A stretch of 64,000 nt of DNA, from contig CAJTIX010000004.1 in assembly GCA_910576795.1 (NCBI GenBank), positions 15,611 to 79,610 of the forward strand, read 5' to 3'. Positions 17,056 to 26,847 of this stretch are shown here, piece by piece. This DNA comes from an uncultured Bacilli bacterium (GTDB taxonomy: Bacteria; Bacillota_I; Bacilli_A; RF39; UBA660). The notes under the pieces were generated by a model. It was not told the origin of the DNA, searched no databases, and worked only from the letters and a program-made list of their open reading frames with translations. Made by a program: the position numbers and the translations under genes. How positions within the stretch are numbered: the stretch's first letter is position 1; each line of letters starts with the position of its first letter.

Positions 17056-17651
17056 ATGAAGTATTAATTTTTAGAATTGGAATAGAAGGGTTAGAAAATA
17101 AAATTTGGAGAGAAATTGAAATTCCTAGTAGAAGAACTGTTGCAGATTTTGCATATACAATTCTTGCATCATTTAATTCTCTTGCATATCATCTATATGA
17201 TATAACTTACAAAAATAAGGTATACGATTGTTGGATTTGTATTGATGATGATCATAGAGATATTGAATTGGTGAATGCTAATATTACGAAATTAAGCGAT
17301 TTAAAATTAAAGAAAAAAGATACTATGGAAATGGAATATGACACAGGATCAACAACTACATTTCATATTACTTATATAGGTTCAAGAAAATTAAAAAATG
17401 ATAGAGAACAAGTGTTATATCCACTTGTAACAGCTGGTGAAGGATTAGGAATGCTTGATGATATGTGTGATTTTGATTTAAAGGACATTGTTGAAGATAC
17501 GGATCAATTAGGTTATTCCAATCATTATTTTACTCCCGGATATGAAACAACAAAAAAATATGACTATAGAAAGTATAATATCAAAAAAGATAACAAAGAA
17601 TTAAAAGGAAAAATATTAGCCATCAAAAATGGGTATGAAGTAGGTGATTAA
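17052..17651 (+). CDS. plasmid pRiA4b ORF-3-like protein
   Basis: A 199-residue protein of the pRiA4b ORF-3 family (PF07929). The start FRIGIEGLENKIWREIEIPS matches the typical I-L-x-x-KPPIWRRIEVP opening, followed by HLYDI, and later LVTAGEGLGMLDD replaces the usual AGENACPPEDVGG. Members occur on plasmids, phages and genomic islands; no activity is established. ATG 17052 overlaps the UPF0158 frame end (ATGA) and has AAAGGAGG at 17038-17044. The two genes form an operon at the left end of the island. Confidence 0.8.
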   Translation: MNEVLIFRIGIEGLENKIWREIEIPSRRTVADFAYTILASFNSLAYHLYDITYKNKVYDCWICIDDDHRDIELVNANITKLSDLKLKKKDTMEMEYDTGSTTTFHITYIGSRKLKNDREQVLYPLVTAGEGLGMLDDMCDFDLKDIVEDTDQLGYSNHYFTPGYETTKKYDYRKYNIKKDNKELKGKILAIKNGYEVGD

Positions 17652-17652
17652 T

Positions 17653-17747
17653 TTGGATGAACTAACTAAATTACTATTGAAAGATAAAACACCAATTTGC
17701 ATTCAGAGGATTTAATTGTTAAAGAGTTGTTTGCTAAAGAAAATTAA
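17653..17747 (+). pseudogene. short decayed reading frame after the pRiA4b-like gene
   Basis: From TTG 17653 a frame reads DELTKLLLKDKTPI and then stops; another frame continues with LHSEDLIVKELFAKEN and ends at TAA 17745-17747. The two halves look like one small acidic gene split by a frameshift. It is only a suggestion from residue composition. The remainder of the gap (17748-17982) is AT-rich with no gene I trust; it holds a TATACT box at 17958-17963 before the next gene. Confidence 0.3.
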
Positions 17748-17982
17748 TCTATTGCCTTTTTATTTTTGTTTTGGTATATAATATTTATGCAGGGAAAAAG
17801 TATTTACACTTTTGCATGGGCACTGTCTGAATTGATAGGGCCCTATTTTTTCTTTTATGGAGTATTGTTTAATAGAGATTTTATATCTTCTGCTTTTTCA
17901 ATCAATATGTTTTTTATAAATTTTTCGCAAATAGTCAAAATTTTTCAAGTTTCGTGATATACTGAATACAAGAGGTGTAATT

Positions 17983-18297
17983 ATGGAAGAATTAACTGAA
18001 AAAATAAGAAAATTCGCAGAAGAAAGAGATTGGTTACAATTTAATACTCCAGAAAATCTTGCTAAATCAATTGCTATTGAAGCTGCGGAATTACTAGAAT
18101 GCTTTCAATGGAATAATAATTATAATAAGGATGAATTAAAATATGAAATAGCAGATGTAATGAACTACTGCATATTATTATGCTCACAAATAGGTGTCGA
18201 TCCAAAAAAAATAATTCTTGAAAAAATGAATATATCTGCTAAAAAATATCCAATAGAAAAGGCAAAAGGGGTTAGCACAAAGTATACTAAATTGTAG
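17983..18297 (+). CDS. MazG-like nucleotide pyrophosphohydrolase
   Basis: A 104-residue all-helical protein of the MazG/RS21-C6 (dCTP pyrophosphatase) type. The metal-binding EXXE...EXXD arrangement is visible as EAAELLE followed by YEIADVMNY. It should hydrolyse a noncanonical or deoxy nucleoside triphosphate to the monophosphate. ATG 17983 has AAGAGGTG upstream. The helicase gene follows 19 bases later, so the two are likely one operon. MazG-like enzymes beside helicases are common in defence regions; a link to phage defence is inference. Confidence 0.85.
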   Translation: MEELTEKIRKFAEERDWLQFNTPENLAKSIAIEAAELLECFQWNNNYNKDELKYEIADVMNYCILLCSQIGVDPKKIILEKMNISAKKYPIEKAKGVSTKYTKL

Positions 18298-18316
18298 TTT
18301 TAAGGAGATGTTTATC

Positions 18317-20092
18317 ATGGAATTAGCCAATCCTATTATTAAAAAAATAGAAGATAGTGAGTTGGGATTAAATAAATTTGAATTAGAAATAAATGCTTGT
18401 AAAAATAAAAATGAGAAAAAAGTAATAAAAGATTATCCAACTGTATATATTCATACATGGAAAAGAAAAGAGGTCTATGAGGTATATATAGGGGAATCCA
18501 ATGATATATTTGAGAGAACAAGAGAGCATTATAGAAATAGAAAAGTTCAAGGAAAATGGCAGAAAAATTTAAGATTAAAGGATACTGATTTATATGTGAT
18601 AGGACATGAACATTTTAATAAATCATTAACACTTGATGTTGAAAACAGATTAATGCATTATTTGACTGGTGTTGAAAATGTTAGAAAGGTCCATAATGCG
18701 AGGGGAAATCCCCAAAATCAATACTACACATCCAATGAATTTGATCAAATATTTCATAAAATATGGTTAAAATTAGGAGGATATAATAACGAACTATTTC
18801 CTTTAGAGAGTAAAATAATTGATTCTGCAATCTTCAAGGCTTCCCCATTACATAAATTGACAAAGAAACAACAAGCTGTAAAAGAATTAATAGTAAGTAA
18901 AGTGATAGAATCATCATTGACTAATAAGACTGGCCAATTAATATTTGTAGAAGGAGAGGCTGGTACTGGTAAAACGGTATTAAATAGCAGTACTTTTTAT
19001 GAATTATGTTGTATGAGTGAAACATCTGTTGAAAATGATATTAACCCTATTACTAAACCATTAAAATGTTGCCTAATTGTTAACCATAAAGAACAGAGAA
19101 GTGTATACCGACAAATATTCAAGAAATTATGTATTGAAAATGGAGATTTAGTTTATTCACCAACTACTTTTATTCATAAATATGATGTTAATCATCCTAT
19201 AGATGTAGTATTTGTAGATGAAGCACATTTATTGTTAACGCAAGGCAAACAATCATACACGGGAAAAAACCAATTACAAGATATTTTAAATAGAGCAAAG
19301 GTTACAATTATAATGTTTGATACGAATCAAATTTTAACTGCTGAACAATATTGGGAATATAAACTTTTAGAAAAGTATAGGAAAATGGCACAAGATAACA
19401 ATAATCACATTGTTCTTACAGAACAATTAAGAATTCATGCGAACGATAAAGTGATTAAATGGATTGATGACTTTACGAAAAAAGGGATTGTTAATAAATT
19501 ACCGAAAAAACTAGGAAATTATGATATTGAAATATTTGATACGCCAAAACTTTTGGAGAATAAAATAAAAGAAAAAGCAAAAAATAAAAATTCAAAATTA
19601 TCTAGGCTAGTTGCAACATATGATTGGAAGTATAGTTCTTCACATACAAATAATGGAAAACCTTGGGAGGTAACTATAGATAAGTGGCATAGGTCATGGA
19701 ATTATGAAGTTGCAAAGAACTTTAGTAGAAACGAAAACAAAGGAATTAAAGATAAATCTTGGGCTGAACAAGATCATACAATTAATGAGGTTGGTTCAAT
19801 ATTTACAATTCAAGGTTTTGACTTAAATTATGTTGGAGTAATTATAGGACCATCGGTAAAATATCGAAATAACAAAATCATCTATTGCCCTGAATTTAGT
19901 TGTCATGAAAAAGCTGTCCAAAATAGGAAATTATCCGATGGTACCTATAAAAATTTTGGAGAACTATTAATAAGAAATCAATTGAGAATATTAATGACAA
20001 GGGGTGTTAATGGTTTATATATTTATGCATGTGATGAAGGATTAAGAGAACATTTAAAAAAATGTGCTGAAAAAAGGTATGTATGTGAATAA
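18317..20092 (+). CDS. GIY-YIG nuclease fused to Schlafen group 3-type (DUF2075) helicase
   Basis: A 591-residue protein. Residues about 35-110 form a GIY-YIG nuclease domain (VYIHTW, then VYIGES and R-EHYRNR). From about 190 a DUF2075/SLFN-g3 helicase follows, with Walker A GEAGTGKT, Walker B VVFVDEAHLL, MFDTNQ, an EQLRIH motif and GSIFTIQGFDLNYVGVIIG near the end. Expected activity is ATP-driven nucleic acid remodelling linked to cleavage. ATG 18317 is placed by AAGGAG at 18302-18307; ATG 18308 abuts that site. It is downstream of the MazG-like gene and upstream of Wadjet. The defence role is inferred from location and from Schlafen relatives. Confidence 0.8.
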   Translation: MELANPIIKKIEDSELGLNKFELEINACKNKNEKKVIKDYPTVYIHTWKRKEVYEVYIGESNDIFERTREHYRNRKVQGKWQKNLRLKDTDLYVIGHEHFNKSLTLDVENRLMHYLTGVENVRKVHNARGNPQNQYYTSNEFDQIFHKIWLKLGGYNNELFPLESKIIDSAIFKASPLHKLTKKQQAVKELIVSKVIESSLTNKTGQLIFVEGEAGTGKTVLNSSTFYELCCMSETSVENDINPITKPLKCCLIVNHKEQRSVYRQIFKKLCIENGDLVYSPTTFIHKYDVNHPIDVVFVDEAHLLLTQGKQSYTGKNQLQDILNRAKVTIIMFDTNQILTAEQYWEYKLLEKYRKMAQDNNNHIVLTEQLRIHANDKVIKWIDDFTKKGIVNKLPKKLGNYDIEIFDTPKLLENKIKEKAKNKNSKLSRLVATYDWKYSSSHTNNGKPWEVTIDKWHRSWNYEVAKNFSRNENKGIKDKSWAEQDHTINEVGSIFTIQGFDLNYVGVIIGPSVKYRNNKIIYCPEFSCHEKAVQNRKLSDGTYKNFGELLIRNQLRILMTRGVNGLYIYACDEGLREHLKKCAEKRYVCE

Positions 20093-20109
20093 ATTTATTA
20101 TAAACAAGC

Positions 20110-20139
20110 AAAAGATACATTTTAATGAGTATCTTTTTT
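20110..20139 (+). terminator. terminator after the helicase gene
   Basis: AAAAGATAC pairs with GTATCTTTT around a ten-base loop and continues into T residues. It separates the MazG-helicase pair from the Wadjet operon. Confidence 0.8.
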
Positions 20140-20260
20140 GGTTTCTGTAGAATTTGGCATAATATCATGGACAAAATTGGTATTTAGTTTTCTTGTTAAG
20201 ATTTAAAATATATTAAAGAATAAGTGTTGTTGCATTTATTTGTAATTGAATTGGTAAAAT

Positions 20261-20289
20261 TTGACAACAATAAGATTTGACTTTATAAT
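20261..20289 (+). promoter_or_regulatory. perfect-consensus SigA promoter of the Wadjet operon
   Basis: TTGACA at 20261-20266 and TATAAT at 20284-20289 are separated by exactly 17 bases. The TTTGAC pentamer-plus recurs inside the spacer, a possible operator. The predicted leader is about 18 bases. Confidence 0.75.
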
Positions 20290-20313
20290 AGCGCATAAAA
20301 AAGGGGTGAAATA

Positions 20314-21672
20314 ATGTTTAATTTGTTTGATTTGATACCTATGAATTTTTTTAATATATTTGTAGGAGCCAATAGAGTTATTTATGCAGATATCTTATTT
20401 ATTCTTTTTGCAAAAATGAAATCTATGAATAGTTATACAATGTATAAAGAAGAATTTATTGACATTATTGAAAACTATTTAATTAGTAACGCGATTGAAA
20501 TAGAGGAATTAGATATAGAAAGTAAGAATCCTAGAACTACGGCTACTGCGATTTTTAGAAAATTAAAAGAACTAGGCTGGATCGACGTAGAATATGATGC
20601 TGTGCAACAACAATTAGTTAATTTTGAGGACTATGCAATTTCTGTTTTAAATAATTTATTGGAACTTAGCAAAGATAGTACATTTGAATTAAGTAGTAAG
20701 GTATATAGTATGTATATGAATTTAAAAAATATAGATCTTGAACGTGGATATTTGACAGTGTATACAGTTTATAAACAAGCACGCGATTTGATTGATAAAT
20801 TGAAAAGTTTAAATTCGAATATTCGTAAATATATTAAGAAAATGATTCAATTAGATCAAAAAGATGAAGTACAATATTTGAATTGTGTTTTAAATCAACT
20901 ATTTAGCGATTATAAAGAGAAGATTATCGATAAAGCTTATTACTATATGAAAACAAATGATAATCCCAGAAAGTATAAACAGGCGATTGAAAGCATATGT
21001 GAAAGGTTAAAATATGATGAGGCAAGCAGTAGGGAACTGATAAATCAAATTATGACAAAAGATGAACTAGATGCAGATGAAGCCCTTAATAAATTAGAAG
21101 AAATGCTTAAATTTATAGAAGGCTCTTTTGATGAAGCAATTGATTTGATGCAGATAATTGATGAAAAAAATGCCAAATATATCAATGTTGCAATTGATAA
21201 AATCAAGATTATTTTAAATCATAATACTGATATTGAAGGACACTTATTACATATTTTGAAAAATTTTGATTTACTACAACCTGAAGATATAAATTCTCAC
21301 TTTTTTGATAGAAGAAATATTATGCACAGTTCATTATACACAATAAAAATGAGAAAAAAAGAGATTGAACCACAAGAATTAAAACAAAAAAATATCAATT
21401 ATATGAAGGATCATTCTTTATCAATCTTGAAAGAAAATGTAAAATACTGCAAGCGAAATATCCAAAAATATGTAATGCAAAAATTGGAAAAAAAAGATTC
21501 ATTGACAATAGAAGATTTTAACATTTCATTAAAAGAAGAATTTATTAAATTATTGCTTATTATGATTTATGAAAGTGATAAAAGTTCTAATTATAGAGTG
21601 ATATGGGATAAAGAAGAAATGAAAGCATATGGCTATACGACAAGACAATTTATAATAGAAAGGAAAAAATAA
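20314..21672 (+). CDS. jetA: Wadjet anti-plasmid system subunit JetA
   Basis: A 452-residue protein, the kleisin-like subunit of the Wadjet SMC complex, which recognises and cuts circular plasmid DNA. The opening NLFDLIPMNFFNIFVGANR matches JetA proteins of the MukF-like type II/III branch, and the rest is helical. It is identified mainly by position as first gene of a four-gene set whose other members are unmistakable. ATG 20314 has AAGGGGTGA upstream. The stop is one base from the jetB start, so the genes are tightly coupled. Confidence 0.88.
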   Translation: MFNLFDLIPMNFFNIFVGANRVIYADILFILFAKMKSMNSYTMYKEEFIDIIENYLISNAIEIEELDIESKNPRTTATAIFRKLKELGWIDVEYDAVQQQLVNFEDYAISVLNNLLELSKDSTFELSSKVYSMYMNLKNIDLERGYLTVYTVYKQARDLIDKLKSLNSNIRKYIKKMIQLDQKDEVQYLNCVLNQLFSDYKEKIIDKAYYYMKTNDNPRKYKQAIESICERLKYDEASSRELINQIMTKDELDADEALNKLEEMLKFIEGSFDEAIDLMQIIDEKNAKYINVAIDKIKIILNHNTDIEGHLLHILKNFDLLQPEDINSHFFDRRNIMHSSLYTIKMRKKEIEPQELKQKNINYMKDHSLSILKENVKYCKRNIQKYVMQKLEKKDSLTIEDFNISLKEEFIKLLLIMIYESDKSSNYRVIWDKEEMKAYGYTTRQFIIERKK

Positions 21673-21673
21673 T

Positions 21674-22312
21674 ATGGAAGAAATTTTAGAAGCATTTATG
21701 CATGATTATAAATTATTAAGCGAGAAAGAAAAAGAAAAATTTGCCGAAATTGTAAACAAATTACTAAATATAAATTATATGACAAGTCATAAAGCGGAGG
21801 ACACATTAAACTATCAATTTATTGAAAATCATATAGATTGCTTTAAAAATTACTTTAATATTGTGCATATAGAATTGTGTTTATATAAACAAACTAAAAC
21901 AATTGTTTTGAAGACAGAATATATGAACAAATTGAATTTGAATAAACTGCAAAGTATTATTTTGTTGATTATAAGGCTTTTGTATTCACAGAAATTGAAA
22001 GAAATTAGTATATTAAATGATGTAATTATAAACGTTGGCGAAATTCGAAATAAATATGAAAATATAGGATTTGTAGGAGAAGAAAAATTAAATGTGGTAA
22101 AATTAAAAGACTGTCTTCAAATTTTTAAAAAATACAATTTAGTGAATTATAGAGGACAAAATATTTACGAGGATGACTTTGCAATTACTGTATATCCAAC
22201 CATACAGTATGCAGTTTCTATTGATAATATTGAAGTGTTAGTTCAAAAAATTAATTGTTATAAAGAAAAGAGTGACCAAAATGAAGAAATTAACGAAGAT
22301 CAAATTGATTAA
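21674..22312 (+). CDS. jetB: Wadjet subunit JetB (DUF4194-like)
   Basis: A 212-residue protein matching in size and position the kite-like JetB (MukE-like) subunit that pairs with JetA on the SMC heads. Helix-rich N-terminal part, then a winged-helix-like LQIFKKYNLVNYRGQNIYEDDFAITVYPTIQYA region. ATG 21674 follows AAAGGAAAA. The gene overlaps jetC by 32 bases. Sequence alone would give a weak call; the operon context makes it strong. Confidence 0.88.
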   Translation: MEEILEAFMHDYKLLSEKEKEKFAEIVNKLLNINYMTSHKAEDTLNYQFIENHIDCFKNYFNIVHIELCLYKQTKTIVLKTEYMNKLNLNKLQSIILLIIRLLYSQKLKEISILNDVIINVGEIRNKYENIGFVGEEKLNVVKLKDCLQIFKKYNLVNYRGQNIYEDDFAITVYPTIQYAVSIDNIEVLVQKINCYKEKSDQNEEINEDQID

Positions 22313-25300
22313 TTGGTATACCTTTGAAAATGAAACAATTGACTTATATGGGAATTGTCTAATTTCGGGAGCGAATGGAAGTGGCAAATCTACTTTATTA
22401 GATGCCATACAATTTATATTAACCGCTGGTGGAACACAGTTTAATAAAGCAGCAGATGAGAAAAGTAAGAGAAATCTAGAAAGCTATGTAAGAGGAAAAA
22501 TAGGAACTGCCAATAAAGAGTATTTAAGAAATGGTGATGTAACATCTTATGTTGCTTTACAATTCCATGATTATGAAACGAAAACAAAAGATATAATTGG
22601 AGCTTGTATTGAAGTTTCATCTGGATTTAAACCTAAAAGGATATTTTTTAGAATTTCAAGTATGGACATAAACGATGAAATCTTTATCGAAAAGAATAAA
22701 CCGAAAACAATGGTAGAATTTAGAAGGGTACAATCTATTGAAATATTTGAAACAAAAGGTGAAATCAAACAAATGATACGAGCTATTTTGGGTGTTTGCA
22801 GTGATAAATACTTCGAATTAATTCCAAGAGCCTTGGCATTTAAACCAATTGATGAAAATCTAGATAATTTTGTCAATGATGTATTACTTTCTGAAAAGGA
22901 AATTGATTTACATAGTCTTCAACAAAATATTCAAAATCTAACGGAACTACAGGAAATTATTAAGAATGAAGAGAATAAGATAAAAGAATTGGAAAAATTA
23001 GAAAAAGATTATGAAAGTTATAAGAATTGTTTATCGCAAAAGAAATTTTACGATTGGGCTAAACTACAATTTCAGATATTAAGTAGACAAGAGATAATTC
23101 AAAAATTAGAAGCTATGATTCATAATTTAGAAGCTCAACATACTGATAAAACAAAAAATATTGAATTAGAAGAAATATCCCTTGCTTCTTTAGAACAAGA
23201 TATTGATAATTATAAAAAATCCAATGAAAGCAATTCTGATTTTAACATACAGGATCAACTCCAGAAAGATATTTTGAAATTAAAGGAGCAACATGAGAAT
23301 TTCAAAAAGGAATATAAAATGTATCAAAATTATTTTGAGAAAGAAATAAAAATTGCTCAAAATATAAAGTGTCATATTTTAGAAAAGGTAGAACTAAATC
23401 AAATTGAAGCATTAAATAAATGTCTTTATGAATATAAAAAATATGTAGAAAGTAAGAAAAGGGAATTTCAAACGAATTACCATCAATATGAGGATAGAGA
23501 AAAGGAAGTTTCTGATAAAATTAATATTTGTGATCAAAAATTAGAAAGGTTACATAAAAAGCAAATGCCATATGAACCCCATATTATTTGTTTACAAGAT
23601 GAAATTAAAGTATACTTGAGTGAAAAATATAATATTAATGTTGAAGTGAGACCATTATGTGAATATATTGACATTACAGATGAAAAGTGGCGAGATGCAA
23701 TAGAGGGGTACTTGAATACACAACGTTTTGATTTAATTGTGGAACCACAATATTTTGATGATGCTTTAAATGTATATGAATCTATCAAAAAAGAAAAGAA
23801 AATTTATGGTGTTGGTTTAGTAAATGTTAAAAAATTAGATTTAGAGGATATAATAGAAAATACATTGGCTACAAAAATTAAATCGAATTATAATTATGCC
23901 TATTTATATGCAATTAAAATATTAAATAAGGTCGTATGTTGTGAAGATATTAATATGCTAAAAAGTTATAATAATGCCATTACACCCACCTGTATGGCTT
24001 ATAGAAATCATGTCGCAAGACAGATCAATCCAAATGTTTATCAGGATTATTACATTGGTACGCAAGCGTATGAAAAGCAATTATCAAAATATACAAAAGT
24101 CCAAAAAGAATATAATACATTATTACAGAATATACAATCTACAATGAAAAATTACAATAATCAATTATTACAAATACAGGAAAGTAGAATAGATGAGTTA
24201 TTACGAGATATCACCGTATTGAAACGATATAATAGAGTGAACGAAGAAATGAATCAAAAACAAGATGACTTAAATAAGATGCAAACAGATGGTCTAGTGT
24301 ATGATATGATGCAAAAATTAAATGAATTGTATGCAAAATATGAAACTAAAAAGAAAGAAATAAATCAAATAAAAGATGAAAAAAGAAAACTAGAACTCCA
24401 GATTGATGAAAATAATGAAAAGTTAGACATGTTGTATAAAGAATTAACTACTATCAAAGACAGTGTTACAGAAAAAGAAGTAGACTATGAAGAAAAAATC
24501 AAAAAAATATCATATTCACAAATTGATAATTTGTATTCTAAAAATGAAATCATATTAATGCAACTTCAAACTTCTATTGAAAGTTTACAAAGTAAATATA
24601 ATGAGCAATATGAATATGATGAAATTCCTTCTATTGACACTGTCCAAAAATATATTACTACGTTATATCAAATTAGAGAAAAAGACATTGTCAAATATAA
24701 AGCAGATAGTGTAAATTTTCAAACGCAGTGTCGAAACAGTTTTGAAGAAGATTTTATTAGTCATTTAAGAAATAATATTATTAGTGCACAAGGAGAACTC
24801 AAAGAATTAAATAGAGCACTAAAAAATAAAAGATTTGGTCAAGATGGTGAAAAATATGAATTTGTGTTTGAACAGAGTGATGATCCTGAATTAGCAAAAT
24901 ATTATGAGATTATTATGAGTGGAAAAGATTATACAGTGCATAGTTTATTTGATGAAACTTTAACTCAGGATCAAAAAGAACAAATGGAAGAATTATTTAG
25001 AAAACTTACGACTCCATCTGAATATGTATCTACTTGTCATTATACGGATTATAGAAAATATATGTCTTATGACATAAGGGTAACAAAAAATAATGGGGAT
25101 TCTTATAAGCTTTCTCATGTTGTAAGAGAAAAAAGTGGGGGAGAAACACAAACGCCGTTTTACTTCATTATTGCATCCTCTTTTGAGCAACTTTTAAAGT
25201 CGGGAATACGTAAAGGGTCTATTGGATGTGTCGTATTGTTGGATGAGGCTTTCAATCGAATGGATGAATCTAGAATTGAAGCAATGATGCACTTTTATAA

Positions 25301-25448
25301 TGAGTTAAATATTCAGCTTTTAATAGCTGTTCCTCCACAACAGCTTCCAAGCATTGCCCCATATGTCAATACCAATTTGTTGATTGAAACAAAAGATTAT
25401 GATTCGTTTGTGATCCCTTATAGAATAGAGGATTTAATGGATGAATAA
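22281..25448 (+). CDS. jetC: Wadjet SMC-like ATPase JetC
   Basis: A 1055-residue SMC/MukB-like ATPase, the motor that extrudes DNA loops in Wadjet. Walker A is GANGSGKST at residues 30-38, right after the INWYTFEN motif typical of JetC. Two long coiled-coil arms flank a central hinge-like part (about 430-560). The ABC signature is KSGGETQTPF and Walker B is VVLLDEAFNRMDES near the C-terminus. ATG 22281 is preferred to the GTG at 22272 because homologous proteins start just before K-IKLINW. It overlaps jetB by 32 and jetD by 8 bases. Confidence 0.95.
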   Translation: MKKLTKIKLINWYTFENETIDLYGNCLISGANGSGKSTLLDAIQFILTAGGTQFNKAADEKSKRNLESYVRGKIGTANKEYLRNGDVTSYVALQFHDYETKTKDIIGACIEVSSGFKPKRIFFRISSMDINDEIFIEKNKPKTMVEFRRVQSIEIFETKGEIKQMIRAILGVCSDKYFELIPRALAFKPIDENLDNFVNDVLLSEKEIDLHSLQQNIQNLTELQEIIKNEENKIKELEKLEKDYESYKNCLSQKKFYDWAKLQFQILSRQEIIQKLEAMIHNLEAQHTDKTKNIELEEISLASLEQDIDNYKKSNESNSDFNIQDQLQKDILKLKEQHENFKKEYKMYQNYFEKEIKIAQNIKCHILEKVELNQIEALNKCLYEYKKYVESKKREFQTNYHQYEDREKEVSDKINICDQKLERLHKKQMPYEPHIICLQDEIKVYLSEKYNINVEVRPLCEYIDITDEKWRDAIEGYLNTQRFDLIVEPQYFDDALNVYESIKKEKKIYGVGLVNVKKLDLEDIIENTLATKIKSNYNYAYLYAIKILNKVVCCEDINMLKSYNNAITPTCMAYRNHVARQINPNVYQDYYIGTQAYEKQLSKYTKVQKEYNTLLQNIQSTMKNYNNQLLQIQESRIDELLRDITVLKRYNRVNEEMNQKQDDLNKMQTDGLVYDMMQKLNELYAKYETKKKEINQIKDEKRKLELQIDENNEKLDMLYKELTTIKDSVTEKEVDYEEKIKKISYSQIDNLYSKNEIILMQLQTSIESLQSKYNEQYEYDEIPSIDTVQKYITTLYQIREKDIVKYKADSVNFQTQCRNSFEEDFISHLRNNIISAQGELKELNRALKNKRFGQDGEKYEFVFEQSDDPELAKYYEIIMSGKDYTVHSLFDETLTQDQKEQMEELFRKLTTPSEYVSTCHYTDYRKYMSYDIRVTKNNGDSYKLSHVVREKSGGETQTPFYFIIASSFEQLLKSGIRKGSIGCVVLLDEAFNRMDESRIEAMMHFYNELNIQLLIAVPPQQLPSIAPYVNTNLLIETKDYDSFVIPYRIEDLMDE

Positions 25449-26628
25449 ATATACCGATTTAATTTTGAAGAAATTATTAAAAAAATATGAGAATAGTAAA
25501 ATTTCTAAAGGAGAAACAAAACGAACTGTAAATATATTTATCAAATTTGATTTAAAAGAAATGAAAGATTATGTAAGTGAGGATAGTTACAAATATGAAT
25601 CTGAAATCCTAGAAGCAGTTGATTATTTAAAAAATAAACATTATATTTGTGTAGAAGAGAAAAATCATCGTATTCAAAGAGTTATTTTAAATATAGAGTG
25701 GGTAGATTCCGTTTACGCAGAATTGCATTTAGAAAATCCTATAAAGAAAAATATATCCTACATGAGACAATTAAACCAGCATATAGATAAAGGCCAATTA
25801 GTGCATAATTTTTGTTGTAAAATGATGGATAAATTAGAACATTTTGAATCTGTTAAATCTTATTTTAATTCGGAAAATGAATTAAGAGATATATTGATTA
25901 CCTTGGAGTATTTAGAAAATCAAAAAAATGAAATTAGTGAAAGAAATTTTAGTGCAAAATACTTGAATGACTCTAAAAAATTAGAACATATGGAGGGAAA
26001 AATATTAAAGATAGTAAAAGAATGTAGTATGGAAGATTTTACAGATGATTCATATTTGGAACATTATAATGTGTATAAAAATCCTACGCAGGTTTATATA
26101 CGTGGATATGGTATTTTTAAAATTTTTAATCAAATTGTTGATTTAAGTAAAATGGGAAACGAATTGGTTTTATCTAGTAATCAATTAAAGGATTTTTCTG
26201 TAATAGAGTTGCCCATATCTAAAGTAGTTACAGTTGAAAATCTTACAACGTATTATAATATACCTTACAAAGATAGTTGTGTTGTATATTTAGGTGGATT
26301 TCATAATACAATTCGTAAAGAATTATTGTGTAAGATTTATCAATTTAATCAAAATTTGCAATTTTATCACTGTGGTGATATTGATGCAGGTGGATTTTAC
26401 ATTCTAAATCATTTAACACAAGATACCAAGATTCCATTTATACCTTATTTTATGGATATAGAAACATTAAAAACTTATAAAATGTATGCAAAAAAATTGT
26501 CAGATGAAGATAGAAAAAGATTAGCAGATTTAATGGAAATAAAAGATTTATATATATATTATGATATTTTTGAGTATATGTTATTACATAATATGAAATT
26601 AGAACAAGAAAATATTATATATAAATAA
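25441..26628 (+). CDS. jetD: Wadjet nuclease subunit JetD (Toprim)
   Basis: A 395-residue protein with the N-terminal DUF3322-like part and C-terminal Toprim domain of JetD, the subunit that cleaves plasmid DNA once the SMC complex stalls. Toprim landmarks are VVTVENLTTYY (acidic Glu), VVYLGGFHN and the DxD motif in HCGDIDAGG. All acidic residues are intact, so the nuclease should work. Start ATG 25441 overlaps jetC by 8 bases. This completes jetABCD with no frameshift, indicating a functional system. Confidence 0.93.
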   Translation: MNKYTDLILKKLLKKYENSKISKGETKRTVNIFIKFDLKEMKDYVSEDSYKYESEILEAVDYLKNKHYICVEEKNHRIQRVILNIEWVDSVYAELHLENPIKKNISYMRQLNQHIDKGQLVHNFCCKMMDKLEHFESVKSYFNSENELRDILITLEYLENQKNEISERNFSAKYLNDSKKLEHMEGKILKIVKECSMEDFTDDSYLEHYNVYKNPTQVYIRGYGIFKIFNQIVDLSKMGNELVLSSNQLKDFSVIELPISKVVTVENLTTYYNIPYKDSCVVYLGGFHNTIRKELLCKIYQFNQNLQFYHCGDIDAGGFYILNHLTQDTKIPFIPYFMDIETLKTYKMYAKKLSDEDRKRLADLMEIKDLYIYYDIFEYMLLHNMKLEQENIIYK

Positions 26629-26700
26629 CACGTTGTGCTAGTAAAAAGGAGAATAGAAAAACCATTCAAAATATGGTACTCTTAATTTGAAAAAATAATA

Positions 26701-26847
26701 ATGAGACCTGAACAATATTTATTTGAAGCTTTAGAAGGAAATGAAACAGTAATAAAAGAGTATGTGAAAAACCAAGGTAAACAAGATGGGGAATATAAGC
26801 AATTTAGGCGACATCGCTATAAAAGATACCCCGCACTCGTAGAGTGA
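26701..26847 (+). CDS. 48-residue hypothetical protein downstream of Wadjet
   Basis: A short frame beginning MRPEQYLFEALEGNETVIKE and ending in a basic HRYKRYPALVE. There is no strong ribosome binding site just upstream; AATAATA lies before the ATG. The 3' end runs into the structured element that starts at 26829. It could be the N-terminal remnant of a larger island gene. I do not recognise the family, and it may not be expressed. Confidence 0.35.
   Translation: MRPEQYLFEALEGNETVIKEYVKNQGKQDGEYKQFRRHRYKRYPALVE

Noticed and set aside
17766..17957. 63-residue open frame with aromatic-rich residues
   Set aside because: No ribosome binding site, biased low-complexity composition and no recognisable family; typical of AT-rich noncoding DNA.
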